64,000 nt of DNA from assembly GCF_003977595.1 (NCBI RefSeq), contig NZ_RYYR01000002.1, positions 124,001-188,000 of the forward strand. The letters are read 5' to 3'. The position numbers and the translations under genes are program-made. Shown here piece after piece: positions 43,349-53,145 of the stretch. Each line of letters starts with the position of its first letter. Within the stretch, counting starts at the first letter, position 1. A model generated the notes under the pieces. That model was not told where the DNA came from. It ran no database searches and worked only from the letters and a program-made list of their open reading frames with translations. The DNA is from Lysinibacillus antri. GTDB lineage: Bacteria > Bacillota > Bacilli > Bacillales_A > Planococcaceae.

Positions 43349-44026
43349 CTATTCGATTACAAATTTATAACCAAATCCTCGAACTGTCTGAATGTATTTT
43401 GGATTGTTCTTATCTTCTTCAATTTTTTTCCTTAGCGTACTTATATGAACTGTTACTGTCTTCAGATCTGACACAGCATCATATCCCCAAATTGCATCAT
43501 AAAGCGATTCGGTTAACAAAACTTGATTTTTATGTTTCACCATATAAAACAGGAGCATTTTTTCTTTTACTGAAAGGTCGAGCAGTTGTCCATTTTTTGT
43601 CACTGTCGCATCATTAAAATTTATTATCAAATTGCCAATTTTCAGAATATCAAAACTACTATTTTCTAACCTTTTTAAATTCGCTTTAATTCTTACAATA
43701 ACTTCAGCAGGATCGAAAGGCTTCGTAATATAGTCATCACCCCCAACTTCAAAACCGTATATTAATTTATCTTTAGATTTCTCGCCCGTAATAAAAAATA
43801 AAATACCATTTGATTGTGAACGGTATTTTTTCGCAAGGTCAAAGCCAGAATAATCAGGTAAATTAAGATCTAAAATTAAAACATCTGGCAAAATATTATG
43901 AATTAGTTCCAAACCGTTTTGTCCATTTAATGCAACATTTACATTGAATTGTTCTCTCTCCAAATATAGTTTCAATATTTCAATCGTTTTTATATCATCT
44001 TCTATAATTCCAATTTTAATAGTCAT
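43349..44026 (-). CDS. OmpR-family response regulator
   Basis: A 225-residue regulator. The receiver domain has acidic residues ED at 9-10, phospho-acceptor D53 (LILDLNLPDYSG) and the lysine in YITKPFDP. A C-terminal winged helix covers about 128-222 (LSVKEKMLLFYMVKHKNQ, VTVHISTLRKKI, VRGFGYKF). It is the first gene of a two-gene operon with the kinase. Targets are unknown. Confidence 0.92.
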   Translation of the reverse strand: MTIKIGIIEDDIKTIEILKLYLEREQFNVNVALNGQNGLELIHNILPDVLILDLNLPDYSGFDLAKKYRSQSNGILFFITGEKSKDKLIYGFEVGGDDYITKPFDPAEVIVRIKANLKRLENSSFDILKIGNLIINFNDATVTKNGQLLDLSVKEKMLLFYMVKHKNQVLLTESLYDAIWGYDAVSDLKTVTVHISTLRKKIEEDKNNPKYIQTVRGFGYKFVIE

Positions 44027-44332
44027 TCAATCACCTCGCTCATGTTATTTACAAAGAGACTGTATAAAAAGTGTATTCGTAAGTTCTACTTAAAATCCTA
44101 AAATTATATTACTTTCAACTGTTATCTATTATAATATAAAAATCTACTATATAAAATTAATATAGTATAAATTTACAATATTGAAAATCATCAAAAAGAG
44201 ATTTAATTTATCACTTTCAATTGTATAGATCATCTTCTACGTTCATGAATATGTAAGTAAAACCCTACTGAAGTACAAGACTTCTTTTATATTTGGTGTT
44301 AAAATAAGGAATAATTCAAAGGAGGATGGCAC
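44027..44332. other. Divergent promoter gap
   Basis: A very AT-rich 306-base region between the response regulator and ytzB. It must contain both promoters, but I see no confident -35/-10 pair, no strong palindrome and no coding frame. GGAGG lies before ytzB. Confidence 0.3.
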
Positions 44333-44647
44333 ATGAAATTACGAGATTTTTTAATTGGGGTAGCGACAGGCCTTGCTGCAGCCGTAGTTATTAAAGAAGC
44401 TTCAGAGAGAATTTCACCATTTATACCTGCTAATCAAGTACTAAATAATGTAAAATTAGAATTTAAAAAAGAAACTCCTATTGATGGCTCGTGGATTTAT
44501 ATGAAACCTGAAGATTTTAGTAATGGCATTTCAACCATTCCTGTATATCGAGGAGGAATTTCAAGAGTCATCGAAGGCGAGATGGAAACATTCGAGTTTG
44601 CCGCAGACGCACGCTCAGGGGTAATTGTCGAATTAATTAAATCCTAA
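44333..44647 (+). CDS. ytzB: YtzB-like small membrane-anchored protein
   Basis: A 104-residue protein with one N-terminal hydrophobic segment (LRDFLIGVATGLAAAVVIKE) and a small soluble domain resembling a PepSY fold (IYRGG-like VYRGGISRVIEGEMETFEF). The gene has GGAGG upstream. The name rests on size and its place between ytoP and ytnP as in B. subtilis; function unknown. Confidence 0.7.
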   Translation: MKLRDFLIGVATGLAAAVVIKEASERISPFIPANQVLNNVKLEFKKETPIDGSWIYMKPEDFSNGISTIPVYRGGISRVIEGEMETFEFAADARSGVIVELIKS

Positions 44648-44663
44648 GTAAGATGGAAAATAA

Positions 44664-44701
44664 AAATGGAGACAAAGAATTTCCCTTTGCCTCCATTTTT
44701 T
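44664..44701. terminator. Bidirectional terminator between ytzB and ytnP
   Basis: A stem AAAATGGAG-CAAAG/CTTTG-CTCCATTTT with T runs on both sides, in a convergent gap. Confidence 0.78.
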
Positions 44702-45576
44702 TATGCATTTGTTTGGAATTGAATTTCTGCTTGTTTACTACGTTTTAATGATGCCACCACTTCTTTACCATCTGGTGCCCATTGAATCATACGATAATAA
44801 GCATCATGATAAAAAATAAATTTATAATTATTCGCAAGGGCCTCTTTCATGATTTTCTCTTTAGCAAAGACACTTGACATTGGATAATCATCATATGCCA
44901 TTACCCATAGCGGATTTTGGTGAGCATGTGTTGCCATAATGTCTGCCATATGAAGGATTGTCTCTCCGTTTTGTACGAATTTAATGATTGCATGCCCATT
45001 GCTATGGCCGCCTGTATGAATCATTTCCAGACCTGGAGCAATCGTAATCGCGTCCGTAAAGGTTTCCACTTGGTGTTGTACTGGCTCCCAGTTTTCTTTC
45101 CAGTACGTATTTTTTGAACGAATATTTGGATTTCTCATTTCTTCCCATTCAATTTCAGTTGTATAAATTTTTGCTTTTGGGAAAGTAGAAACAAGTTCTT
45201 CGCCTTCCCAACGTGTTAGTCCACCTGCATGATCAAAATGCAAATGCGTCATTAATATAACATCAATATCATTTGTTGTTAATCCTAGCTGTTCTAAGCT
45301 TTCTAAAACTTTTGACTCTTCTGTTACCCCATAGTTGCGCAGTTGTTTTTCTGTTAACTTATTAAACCCAACGCCACTATCAATTAAATAATTTTTCCCC
45401 TCATATTGTAAAAGGATAGGTTCACAAGCGAGCTCCACTTGATTTTTGTCATTTACAGGGTATTTCCGTGACCATAATGGTTTTGGTACGACCCCGAACA
45501 TTGCTCCGCCATCTAGTGATGTAACGCCCCCATCAAGCCATGTAAATGACATATTGTGAAATTGTAGTTGATCCAT
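44701..45576 (-). CDS. ytnP: Metallo-beta-lactamase-fold lactonase YtnP
   Basis: A 291-residue metallohydrolase with the [10 protein letters not shown] zinc motif (HxHxDH), a later HTGGHSNGH histidine and the [11 protein letters not shown] aspartate. B. subtilis YtnP is a lactonase able to open acyl-homoserine-lactone-like signals; the substrate here is inferred. GGGGAG precedes the ATG. It is 24 bases downstream of trmB. Confidence 0.85.
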   Translation of the reverse strand: MDQLQFHNMSFTWLDGGVTSLDGGAMFGVVPKPLWSRKYPVNDKNQVELACEPILLQYEGKNYLIDSGVGFNKLTEKQLRNYGVTEESKVLESLEQLGLTTNDIDVILMTHLHFDHAGGLTRWEGEELVSTFPKAKIYTTEIEWEEMRNPNIRSKNTYWKENWEPVQHQVETFTDAITIAPGLEMIHTGGHSNGHAIIKFVQNGETILHMADIMATHAHQNPLWVMAYDDYPMSSVFAKEKIMKEALANNYKFIFYHDAYYRMIQWAPDGKEVVASLKRSKQAEIQFQTNA

Positions 45577-45600
45577 AAATTTCTCCCCCTTAGTATAATA

Positions 45601-46263
45601 CTACTTAGATAAAAACTGAGATTCTAACCTATAAATCGGCTGACCTTTTGCGGAGAATTTCTCTTCATATTCGGTCATAATGTTATCTTCTGGCATATTC
45701 GCATGTAAATCAAGGGATACGTATTTTAGCAACATCCCATATTCAGACATGCTGATTAATGAATACTCAAATAATGCGCGGTTGTCTGTTTTAAAATGGA
45801 TTTCACCGTTATCAATTAGAATTGACTCATATAATTTCAAAAATCCTTCGTGTGTTAAACGACGCTTTGCATGTCTCGTTTTTGGCCATGGATCTGAGAA
45901 ATTCAAGTAAACACGACTTACATCGTTTTTAGCGAAAAATTTATTTAAATCTGCTCCATTTACTTTTAATAAACGTAAATTCGGAGGCGTATTTGCTTCT
46001 AAAATTTTTTCTAACGCACATACAATCACGCTATCATATAATTCGATTCCGATATAATTGATATCGGGGTTTGCTTGTGCCATACCTGTGACGAATTGTC
46101 CTTTTCCTGTACCTACTTCAATATGTAATGGATTGTCATTACCAAAAACTTGTTGCCAATTGCCTTTATGTTCTTCTGGGTTTGGAATAATGATTTCTGG
46201 ATGACTTGTAATAAATTCATCTGCCCATGGTTTATTTCGTAATCTCACTTGCTGTCTCCTCAT
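45601..46263 (-). CDS. trmB: tRNA (guanine-N7)-methyltransferase
   Basis: A 220-residue SAM-dependent methyltransferase that makes m7G46 in tRNA. The SAM loop [15 protein letters not shown] and the [18 protein letters not shown] block are diagnostic. Length is standard. It lies between ytlR and ytnP. Confidence 0.95.
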   Translation of the reverse strand: MRRQQVRLRNKPWADEFITSHPEIIIPNPEEHKGNWQQVFGNDNPLHIEVGTGKGQFVTGMAQANPDINYIGIELYDSVIVCALEKILEANTPPNLRLLKVNGADLNKFFAKNDVSRVYLNFSDPWPKTRHAKRRLTHEGFLKLYESILIDNGEIHFKTDNRALFEYSLISMSEYGMLLKYVSLDLHANMPEDNIMTEYEEKFSAKGQPIYRLESQFLSK

Positions 46264-46329
46264 TTCTGCACTTGTTGAAAATTTTCTTTTATTATATCTG
46301 AAATATCTAGATTTTTCATAATTGCTCTA

Positions 46330-47261
46330 TTAATTTGCTAAATTCCAGCTTTTTTTACGTACTTCATATTCGACGGTAGTTTCATTTGTTTCCATCGTAA
46401 TTGTTTCGCCATCTGTATGGCACATCGTTTCTCCCTGTGCATGGAGAATAAATTTTTCTCCATTTATTTGGTGGACTTCTTTTAATCGTGTATGCGCACC
46501 GAAAAATACAGAAAGAAACAATAATAAAAACTTAACTTTTGAAAGATTGGACACGATTGTCATTTCCAACAGTCCATCATTCGTAATGGAATTCGGTGAT
46601 ATTTTCATACCTCCACCAAAATACGGTTGATTACTAATTGTAGCAAACCAAACATTTTCATAACGTTTTATAGTTCCATCTACGCTCACTTTTAAATCAA
46701 ATAATTTAAAATTTACCAAACTATATACTACATAATAGACATAGCTAAGCTTTCCTAGCCCTATTTTGTTCATGCGACGTTTGAAGTTAGAAAGATTGGC
46801 TTGATAGGCAACAAAAGCATCGAATCCGATTCCACTATTGTTCATAAAACTTTTTTGTATCGTTTCATTTAAAACCATGACACCGCTATCTACTTGTTGT
46901 ATGGTTCTGTTTGAATTTAATACAAATTGTTCGATTTGATTTACATCGTGAAATGTAGCAAATCCTCGTGAAAAATCATTGCCGGAGCCTGCACTGACAG
47001 AACCCACAAAAACATTAGAAAACCCGATGACACCATTGATGACTTCATGGATTGTGCCATCCCCACCAATGGCAATAATAAGTAAATCTTCATTTTTTAA
47101 TCGGGAATGTTGTGATACTGTTTGGGCGATTTCCGTTGCATGGCCACTATATTGCGTCACATGATACGAAAAAGGGATTTTTAGTTTTTTTGAATCTCTT
47201 GCCAAACTTTCTTCCCCTTCCCATTGCCAGCAAATTCATTCACAATGAACTGTAAATTCAA
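46330..47261 (-). CDS. ytlR: Diacylglycerol-kinase-like lipid kinase YtlR, -1 frameshift
   Basis: The uninterrupted part (start of frame near 47205) encodes 291 residues of a DAGK catalytic domain (IIAIGGDGTIHEVINGVIG, GSVSAGSGNDFSRGF), but the N-terminal nucleotide loop is missing from it. The missing part lies upstream in another frame: from TTG 47261 (AGGAG 8 bases before) it reads LNLQFIVNEFAGNGKGKKVW, then EIQKN and stop. The frames join if one base is re-read in the seven A residues (47191-47185). The zero-frame codons there are CAA AAA AAC TAA, so the heptamer is A AAA AAC with a stop right behind. Programmed slippage, mutation or a homopolymer sequencing error are possible. Alternatively an internal TTG start with AAGGGG makes a truncated protein. 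Confidence 0.8.
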
Positions 47262-47266
47262 TTCAA

Positions 47267-48265
47267 TTACTCCTCATGTTTTTCTGTATTCCAAATGTCA
47301 CGATTAAAGGATGTTGTTTGCACCGTTTGTAAAATCGCTTGAGCAGCACGTATTTGCATATGCTTCATTGGGGATGAGGATCGTTTTAATTGCATAAACC
47401 ATTTAGGAAATTCTCGTTTATCTGTAAATTGGATATTATAAACCGTTCCTGGGTAATCGATATAGCCATTTCTAGTTAGAAGTACTTTTCGAATGGGCAT
47501 TTCAACATTGTTCGATACAAACGTTTGCGAAATAATGGATTCCATTCGATTTAACTGGATTAAAGGATTTAACATCTTTTTATCTTCTTTACCCACTTTT
47601 TTAATCCAAAAACGTTCACTATTCCCAACATAAACTGCCATATTTTCTTGTTCCACTACTGTAATACAGATACACTCGGTTGGCGTCAATAGGACAATAT
47701 CTAATTCAACCGGTGCTTTTTTCACTTTGATAATTGGATAATAAAAAACAAGATAACTATCCGGTAATTGCTGCAGCATATTTCTCAAAAGGGAATCTCT
47801 TAGAAATCTAGGATCAACATAGGATTTTTCTCTTAATGTTGAACTCGCCCACTTAAGTTGAAAATGAAAAAATTGATCGATAAACATTCGTTTTAATTCG
47901 TCTAATGTTTGAGGTTGATACACTATTTTTGGCTCAAAAAATAGTGTCGTTTCTTCTTCTGGTATTTCATCCTCATTCGTCAATTCATTAGAGACATCCA
48001 TTTCTTCAAGATCTTCCTCAATTGTTGGGCTTTCACGTTTAAATATTAGTTTTTTAAAGAAGGAAAAACGGTCCTTTTCTTTTGGTTCGACAACATCCTC
48101 TTGCGTTTCAATATGCTCCCAATCCGGAAGTGTTTCACCTGTTTGCCATTGATGCTTCACTCGATCCCATTGATTTTTCTTTAAGCGAACAAATTGCGTT
48201 GGATACCGTGTTAAATCGATTTGATATCTTGAAATATAATCTTGAAGTTTTACTAATTGAGCCAA
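47267..48265 (-). CDS. ytlQ: YtlQ-like protein with NERD-like nuclease fold
   Basis: A 332-residue soluble protein. The N-terminal 110 residues are charged and probably partly disordered; the C-terminal half contains VELDIVLLTPTECICITVVE, reminiscent of the D-(x)n-E core of NERD/restriction-like folds, but no catalytic lysine follows. Its stop lies 5 bases before the ytlR start. The name rests on position next to ytlR; function unknown. Confidence 0.65.
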   Translation of the reverse strand: MAQLVKLQDYISRYQIDLTRYPTQFVRLKKNQWDRVKHQWQTGETLPDWEHIETQEDVVEPKEKDRFSFFKKLIFKRESPTIEEDLEEMDVSNELTNEDEIPEEETTLFFEPKIVYQPQTLDELKRMFIDQFFHFQLKWASSTLREKSYVDPRFLRDSLLRNMLQQLPDSYLVFYYPIIKVKKAPVELDIVLLTPTECICITVVEQENMAVYVGNSERFWIKKVGKEDKKMLNPLIQLNRMESIISQTFVSNNVEMPIRKVLLTRNGYIDYPGTVYNIQFTDKREFPKWFMQLKRSSSPMKHMQIRAAQAILQTVQTTSFNRDIWNTEKHEE

Positions 48266-48321
48266 TTAAAACACCCCTATCCTCTACTACCACTATTTTA
48301 ATTTTACATGAGGATTTGAAA

Positions 48322-48362
48322 AAAAAATAGTGGATAGCCGTAACACATACGAACTAGCCACT
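48322..48362 (-). terminator. Terminator of dat
   Basis: On the minus strand TAGTGG...CCACTA with inner TAG/CTA pairs is followed by a run of nine T residues. Confidence 0.65.
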
Positions 48363-48371
48363 AAATTGATC

Positions 48372-49235
48372 CTATTCAATACTCTTCACTTGAAAAGATT
48401 GTGGAATTTTTGTTTCAAATTGTTTTTGTAATTTTTTTGTCCACTCACCAATTTGCGAGTGATTGATTGGATTTCCATCAATTTCAGTTACCGGCGTAAT
48501 TTCAGAAGTAGTCGAGGAAACAAACACTTCATCCATTTTTAGAACTTGTGCTTTTGTGAAGGCTTCTTCCTTTACCGGAAGCCCAATCTCCTTCGCACAT
48601 GCTAAAATTACACCGCGCGTTATACCATTTAGTATAAGATTATCAATAGGATGCGTATAAAGAATCCCATCTTTCACTCCAAATACATTTGTAGACGATC
48701 CTTCTGTTATGATGTCCCCGCGATGTAAAATCGCTTCATAGCATCCTTTTTCATGGGCTTCTTGTTTCGCTAAAACGGCACCCAGTAAGTTCAATGATTT
48801 AATATCACAGCGTAACCATCGAACATCCTCTACAAAAGTAGCCTTTACGCCCTTTTCCTTATTTTCAAAAGGTCGTGGTGATTCTTTTACATTTGCCGTC
48901 AACACAGGAAGTATCGTATCGCCTGGAAATTGATGAAGACGCGGTGCAGTACCTCTTGTAATTTGAAAATACAGATTCCCCGTATTTAATTCATTTGCTT
49001 CTATTAAATCGTGCAACAGTTTGTGTAGTTTATCTTTTGTATAAGGAATCGTAAGACGAATTTTTTCGGCACTTACATAAAAACGGTCGATATGCTCTTT
49101 TGCTGTAAACATTTCACCATCGTATACTTTAATCACTTCATAAACGCCATCACCAAATTGATAACCCCGATCTTCCTTATCAATAACGACTTCATGATCC
49201 TTTACAATTTTATCGTTCCATAATGTATACCCCAT
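48372..49235 (-). CDS. dat: D-amino-acid transaminase
   Basis: A 287-residue class IV PLP aminotransferase. RGYQFGDGVYEVIKVYDG near the N-terminus, the Schiff-base lysine in DIKSLNLLGAVLAKQ, and EGSSTNVFGVKDG match Bacillus D-alanine transaminases, which make D-Glu/D-Ala for the cell wall. The ATG at 49235 with AGGGG 7 bases upstream is used; a TTG just before it opens the frame. It is 19 bases after pepV. Confidence 0.92.
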   Translation of the reverse strand: MGYTLWNDKIVKDHEVVIDKEDRGYQFGDGVYEVIKVYDGEMFTAKEHIDRFYVSAEKIRLTIPYTKDKLHKLLHDLIEANELNTGNLYFQITRGTAPRLHQFPGDTILPVLTANVKESPRPFENKEKGVKATFVEDVRWLRCDIKSLNLLGAVLAKQEAHEKGCYEAILHRGDIITEGSSTNVFGVKDGILYTHPIDNLILNGITRGVILACAKEIGLPVKEEAFTKAQVLKMDEVFVSSTTSEITPVTEIDGNPINHSQIGEWTKKLQKQFETKIPQSFQVKSIE

Positions 49236-49254
49236 CAATATTCCCCTCTCAAAA

Positions 49255-50643
49255 TTACTTAGCTAGCTCAACAATTGCTTCAGCATAAATAGCTGCAGCC
49301 TTAATCAAGTTGTCAATTACAACAAATTCATCTGCTTGGTGAGCAACATCTGGCTCGCCAGGGAAGAGCATGCCAAAAGCAACCCCTTTTTTCATTACTC
49401 TCGCATAGGTACCCCCACCAGTAGATAGAGGTTTTGACAAATCGTTTGTATACCGTCTATATACGGAAAGTAAAGTTTGTACTAGTTCATCTTCTTCAGG
49501 TACATAATGTGGAGATGAATTTGAAATGACATCGAGAGCAAACCCATAATCAGAGACTTTTTTCCCAGCCACTGTTATTTTTTCCTCAAACGGATAGGTA
49601 ACAGAATATCTTAAACTTACTTGGACTTTAGCGCCCTTTTCGTGATGGAATAAAATAACACCTGGGTTTAATGTTGTTTGACCGGACATGTCATCATGAT
49701 GATTCAAATTCAGTTGTGTACCAAAGTGATCTCCATCAAATACATCCACAATAAACGAAACAAATTGTTGACTTGCTTTCGTCGTTAATTGATCCTTTAA
49801 AAATTTTGCAAGTAATACACCAGCATTTACACCCTTCTCTGGCTCCATCGCATGTGCGGACTTACCGTTTACCGTAATAATATATTTGTCACCATCTTTA
49901 TTTATTGACCCTTGCAAACTATTTTTTTGTAAATATTCTTCATACTGTTCTATGAGATCACTCGTGACATGTTGAACAATGGCCTTCGCTACATCAGGGA
50001 CCATATTGGAACGTCTACCAGATTGAAATGCGACAAGTTGTTCCTCACGAGTAATTTGTTGATTAAGTGAAAAATCTAATAAGGCAATCCCCTTTTCGGC
50101 ATTAATAAGAGGGAAATCCGCGTCAGGAGCAAAACCGATCGTAGGCATTTCTTCTTTTTTAAAATAACGATCCACACAACGGAAACCACTCTCTTCATCT
50201 GTTCCAATGATTATCCGCACACGTTTTTTTAAGTTGATCCCTGCATCCTTTACCAGCTTCATTGCGAGCCAAGCCGCGATTGTAGGTCCTTTATCATCAA
50301 TTGCACCACGTCCATATAGTTTTCCATTGTTGATTTCACCTTTAAATGGTGGATACGTCCAAGCGTCTCCTGAAGGTACCACATCAACATGACATAAAAG
50401 ACCAATAAGTTCTTCCCCTTGTCCCATTTCAATATGACCTGCTACATTATCGATATTTTTCGTAATGAAACCTTGTTCCTCACCCTTTTTAAGCATAAAT
50501 TGTAACGCTTCTAATGGACCCGGACCAAATGGCGCGTCTTCTGTAGCATTCGATTCATCCAGTACACTTTCAATTTGAATTAACTGTTTCAATTCAGAAA
50601 GTAATTCATCCTGTCGAGATTGTGCAAGTTTCAACCAATCCAT
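49255..50643 (-). CDS. pepV: Dipeptidase PepV
   Basis: A 462-residue M20 metallopeptidase. Metal and catalytic motifs are GLLCHVDVVPSGD, LYGRGAIDDKGP, IIGTDEESGFRC and AHQADEF; a lid/dimerisation domain lies about 195-330. It hydrolyses dipeptides including those with D-residues in the family. It starts the pepV-dat unit, which may link peptide turnover and D-amino-acid supply. Confidence 0.93.
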   Translation of the reverse strand: MDWLKLAQSRQDELLSELKQLIQIESVLDESNATEDAPFGPGPLEALQFMLKKGEEQGFITKNIDNVAGHIEMGQGEELIGLLCHVDVVPSGDAWTYPPFKGEINNGKLYGRGAIDDKGPTIAAWLAMKLVKDAGINLKKRVRIIIGTDEESGFRCVDRYFKKEEMPTIGFAPDADFPLINAEKGIALLDFSLNQQITREEQLVAFQSGRRSNMVPDVAKAIVQHVTSDLIEQYEEYLQKNSLQGSINKDGDKYIITVNGKSAHAMEPEKGVNAGVLLAKFLKDQLTTKASQQFVSFIVDVFDGDHFGTQLNLNHHDDMSGQTTLNPGVILFHHEKGAKVQVSLRYSVTYPFEEKITVAGKKVSDYGFALDVISNSSPHYVPEEDELVQTLLSVYRRYTNDLSKPLSTGGGTYARVMKKGVAFGMLFPGEPDVAHQADEFVVIDNLIKAAAIYAEAIVELAK

Positions 50644-51128
50644 TTATTCGACCTCCAAAAATAATTAATTTCGCATTGGCAAAATTGGTTTTGAGTTGCG
50701 CTTTGTTCATTAACTCGAATTAAATTGTTAAAAACTTTTCATTCACCATCATTACTCCAGAGTGAGATAACGATATTTTACTCTTTCTAACGGAAAGTAC
50801 AAGCAATTTAGTCATAATTCCACATTCGTATAGCGTATCATTTAGAAATGTCATAGCCTGACCCAAATGACAGAACATTTCAATATTACTTAATCTTTCT
50901 ATATTTGCATAAAAACTATTGTAAAAATTATATTAATTGACAGAGAATTATGGAAAAATTAATAGTTTACTGATATAATGGCGTTGTCAAGTTAATAGTT
51001 TGACAAAAAAATTAAATAAAAAGGGGATGTCTAAGGCAGAAATTTAAACAGCCGAATGAGCAAACCTCTGCTATTGTCTTTTTGCTAGTCTTTGCCATGA
51101 GAATTAAGATCGAAGGAGTGGTTCATTT
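50644..51128. promoter_or_regulatory. Long leader/promoter region of ytzE
   Basis: A 485-base gap. TATAAT at 50974-50979 is followed by a 7-bp inverted repeat TTGTCAA/TTGACAA (50984-51006) and an A-rich stretch, then about 110 bases with possible pairings (GCAGA/TCTGC, GGCA/TGCC) and a very short frame MSKPLLLSFC. AAGGAG precedes ytzE. No known riboswitch is recognised. The left part (50644-50900) should carry the pepV promoter. Confidence 0.4.
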
Positions 51129-51350
51129 ATGAAACCAACTACGGATAGAATGCTTAATCGTATTAAAGACGTGTACATGTTTATCCTTAATAAGGGGACG
51201 GTGTCTACACAGGATTTAGTCGAAGAGTTCAACATCACTCCTCGCACCATTCAAAGAGATTTGAATGTGTTAGCCTTCAACGATTTGGTTATTAGTCCAA
51301 GTCGTGGTAAATGGACAACGACGAAGAAGAAAGTTAAAATGACATCTTAG
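51129..51350 (+). CDS. ytzE: YtzE, small DeoR-type HTH regulator
   Basis: A 73-residue protein consisting only of a DeoR-like winged helix (VSTQDLVEEFNITPRTIQRD as the HTH) with a basic C-terminus. There is no effector domain, as in B. subtilis YtzE. An AAGGAG site precedes the ATG. It diverges from pepV and is followed by a terminator; target genes are unknown. Confidence 0.88.
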   Translation: MKPTTDRMLNRIKDVYMFILNKGTVSTQDLVEEFNITPRTIQRDLNVLAFNDLVISPSRGKWTTTKKKVKMTS

Positions 51351-51463
51351 AATTTTTGAATAGATAGTTTATTCCGCAATATAAAACACGGTTTACCCAC
51401 ATATGCGGAAATCAAAATTCAACATTGCAAAATTTATGGAAAATTATTTATTCTTCTCAGTAT

Positions 51464-51503
51464 AAAAAAGAATGACCTTTCGTCGGGGTCATTCTTTTTC
51501 TTT
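51464..51503. terminator. Bidirectional terminator between ytzE and the GGDEF gene
   Basis: A stem AAAGAATGACC/GGTCATTCTTT with a 9-base loop and T-rich tails on both strands. Confidence 0.78.
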
Positions 51504-51507
51504 TTAT

Positions 51508-52992
51508 TCAGTTAATAACATATTGATCCTTACCTGCATTTTTTGCTTTATAAAGTGCTTCATCGGCCCGATTAAACAATTTATGCCCTTCTTCTCCCGT
51601 TTTTATAAGGGTGCCACCCACACTAACTGAGAGAACTTCCCATATTTCACTTTGTAAATTTTTATTTTTTGACCCACGGAAACTTCTTATTACTTCACTC
51701 GCGAAATGATTTAAATGTTCTTCTGAAGCATTCGGTATAACAATGGCAAACTCGTCCCCACCTAGTCTCGCAACAAATCCTTGTTTTTTCGCTACAGTTT
51801 GCAGGAGCTTAGCTGCTTCCATTAATACTTCGTCACCCTTTGCATGTCCAAACTTGTCATTCACCTTTTTAAAGTTATCTAAATCCACGAGCAAAAGTCC
51901 AAATGATTTTCGATTCCATCCAGTTAATTTTTCTATATAATTCATATAGGATGCTCTGTTATGAACACCCGTTAATGGATCATACTTCGCTAAATTAAAG
52001 GTTTTCGATAATATTTTAATAAAAACCATTAACATAAATAGGGAAATAAAGAAAGATATGGTTAATAGCTTCCAAAATTGTTCCGTATTCTGTTTTAATA
52101 ATGCTAATTCATGGCCGTTATCGTATTTAACATAAATTACCCTTTTGGTAGAATCTCCCCGTTGATGCGTTGCTTCATACGGTAAAAATCGGAATGTTTC
52201 GATCAGTCCACCCTCTTTTTCAATCGTATATTCAACAGGCTCCATCGTCATACGAGCTTTTTCAAAATGCTCTTTAAACTTCGTAGGCATATCTTTTACG
52301 GATGTCACTGAAGTCTTTACAAGGGCATCATTTAAAAAGTATCCTCCCGCATTCATAATTTTTACGTCTAGCAAATCTTCATATTTATCAACTAAGTAAT
52401 TTGCTGTCCGTACAAAATTAAATTGTCTAAATACAGGGATTGTCTTCGTACTAACACTTAGTTCAAAAAGGTACTTATCATCTGGTGTACCCAAATAACT
52501 ATATTTATTTATTTCCCCCGTTGTAGTAGAAACATCAATTCCATCCGAGTAAAACAATCCCGATTTTCTACGATGATCTAACAATGATGAAAATTCGGTG
52601 CAACAGGCAGAAAAGTTTAATCCTAAGTCTTGTTGAAATGTCGTATGTATAACAGTATTGGCTTCATCAAGTATGTAAATTTCAAAACCTTGTTTACCCT
52701 TCATCGCTTCAAGATCCCAATCCATTACATTTGGGTTCATTTCATACTTTTTCACCATATCTCTTAAAAATTGTTCCATTTCTCTTGATATTTCGATATC
52801 TAAATAATAATGGGCGATATCTACAGAACGCATGTCATTGAGAATATGATCTTCTATTAATTCTCTATTACTCACTTCTTGTTCTTGTATATCCGTTATT
52901 AACATTTGGCGGTTAATATACGAAATGGTACTAACAACAATGATTGCAAATAGTACTAATCCAAGTAAAAGCTTCATTCTCAAATTGTTCAT
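51508..52992 (-). CDS. Membrane diguanylate cyclase with extracytoplasmic sensor
   Basis: A 494-residue protein. Transmembrane helices at about 8-26 and 308-328 flank a 280-residue extracellular sensor region of Cache-like appearance, followed by a GGDEF domain (DPLTGVHNRASYMNYIE at 338, LLLVDLDNFKKVNDKFGH, RLGGDEFAIV with GGDEF at 411-415). It should make cyclic di-GMP. The four residues ahead of the active loop lack the RxxD inhibitory site. Two adjacent cysteines (C130, C131) lie in the sensor. It is inserted between ytzE and ytzG relative to B. subtilis. Confidence 0.9.
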   Translation of the reverse strand: MNNLRMKLLLGLVLFAIIVVSTISYINRQMLITDIQEQEVSNRELIEDHILNDMRSVDIAHYYLDIEISREMEQFLRDMVKKYEMNPNVMDWDLEAMKGKQGFEIYILDEANTVIHTTFQQDLGLNFSACCTEFSSLLDHRRKSGLFYSDGIDVSTTTGEINKYSYLGTPDDKYLFELSVSTKTIPVFRQFNFVRTANYLVDKYEDLLDVKIMNAGGYFLNDALVKTSVTSVKDMPTKFKEHFEKARMTMEPVEYTIEKEGGLIETFRFLPYEATHQRGDSTKRVIYVKYDNGHELALLKQNTEQFWKLLTISFFISLFMLMVFIKILSKTFNLAKYDPLTGVHNRASYMNYIEKLTGWNRKSFGLLLVDLDNFKKVNDKFGHAKGDEVLMEAAKLLQTVAKKQGFVARLGGDEFAIVIPNASEEHLNHFASEVIRSFRGSKNKNLQSEIWEVLSVSVGGTLIKTGEEGHKLFNRADEALYKAKNAGKDQYVIN

Positions 52993-53101
52993 TTAGTCAT
53001 ATCCTTATGTCAATTTAACTTGTTACTTTATCTCTACTTTAAAATTGTAATTTTCAAATTACTTTTTTGCAACTTGCTCCGCATAAAATACTAGATTCAA
53101 A

Positions 53102-53143
53102 CAAAAGACGCTCTAATAAATGAGTTATTAGAACGCCTTCTTT
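53102..53143. terminator. Terminator of ytzG
   Basis: AAAAGACGCTCTAATA against TATTAGAACGCCTTCTTTT, a long stem with mismatches and a T run, directly after the ytzG stop. Confidence 0.65.
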
Positions 53144-53145
53144 TA

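Noticed and set aside
44701-45576. Chromosomal antibiotic beta-lactamase
   Set aside because: The metal motif HxHxDH plus overall sequence and location fit YtnP-type lactonases, not class B beta-lactamases.
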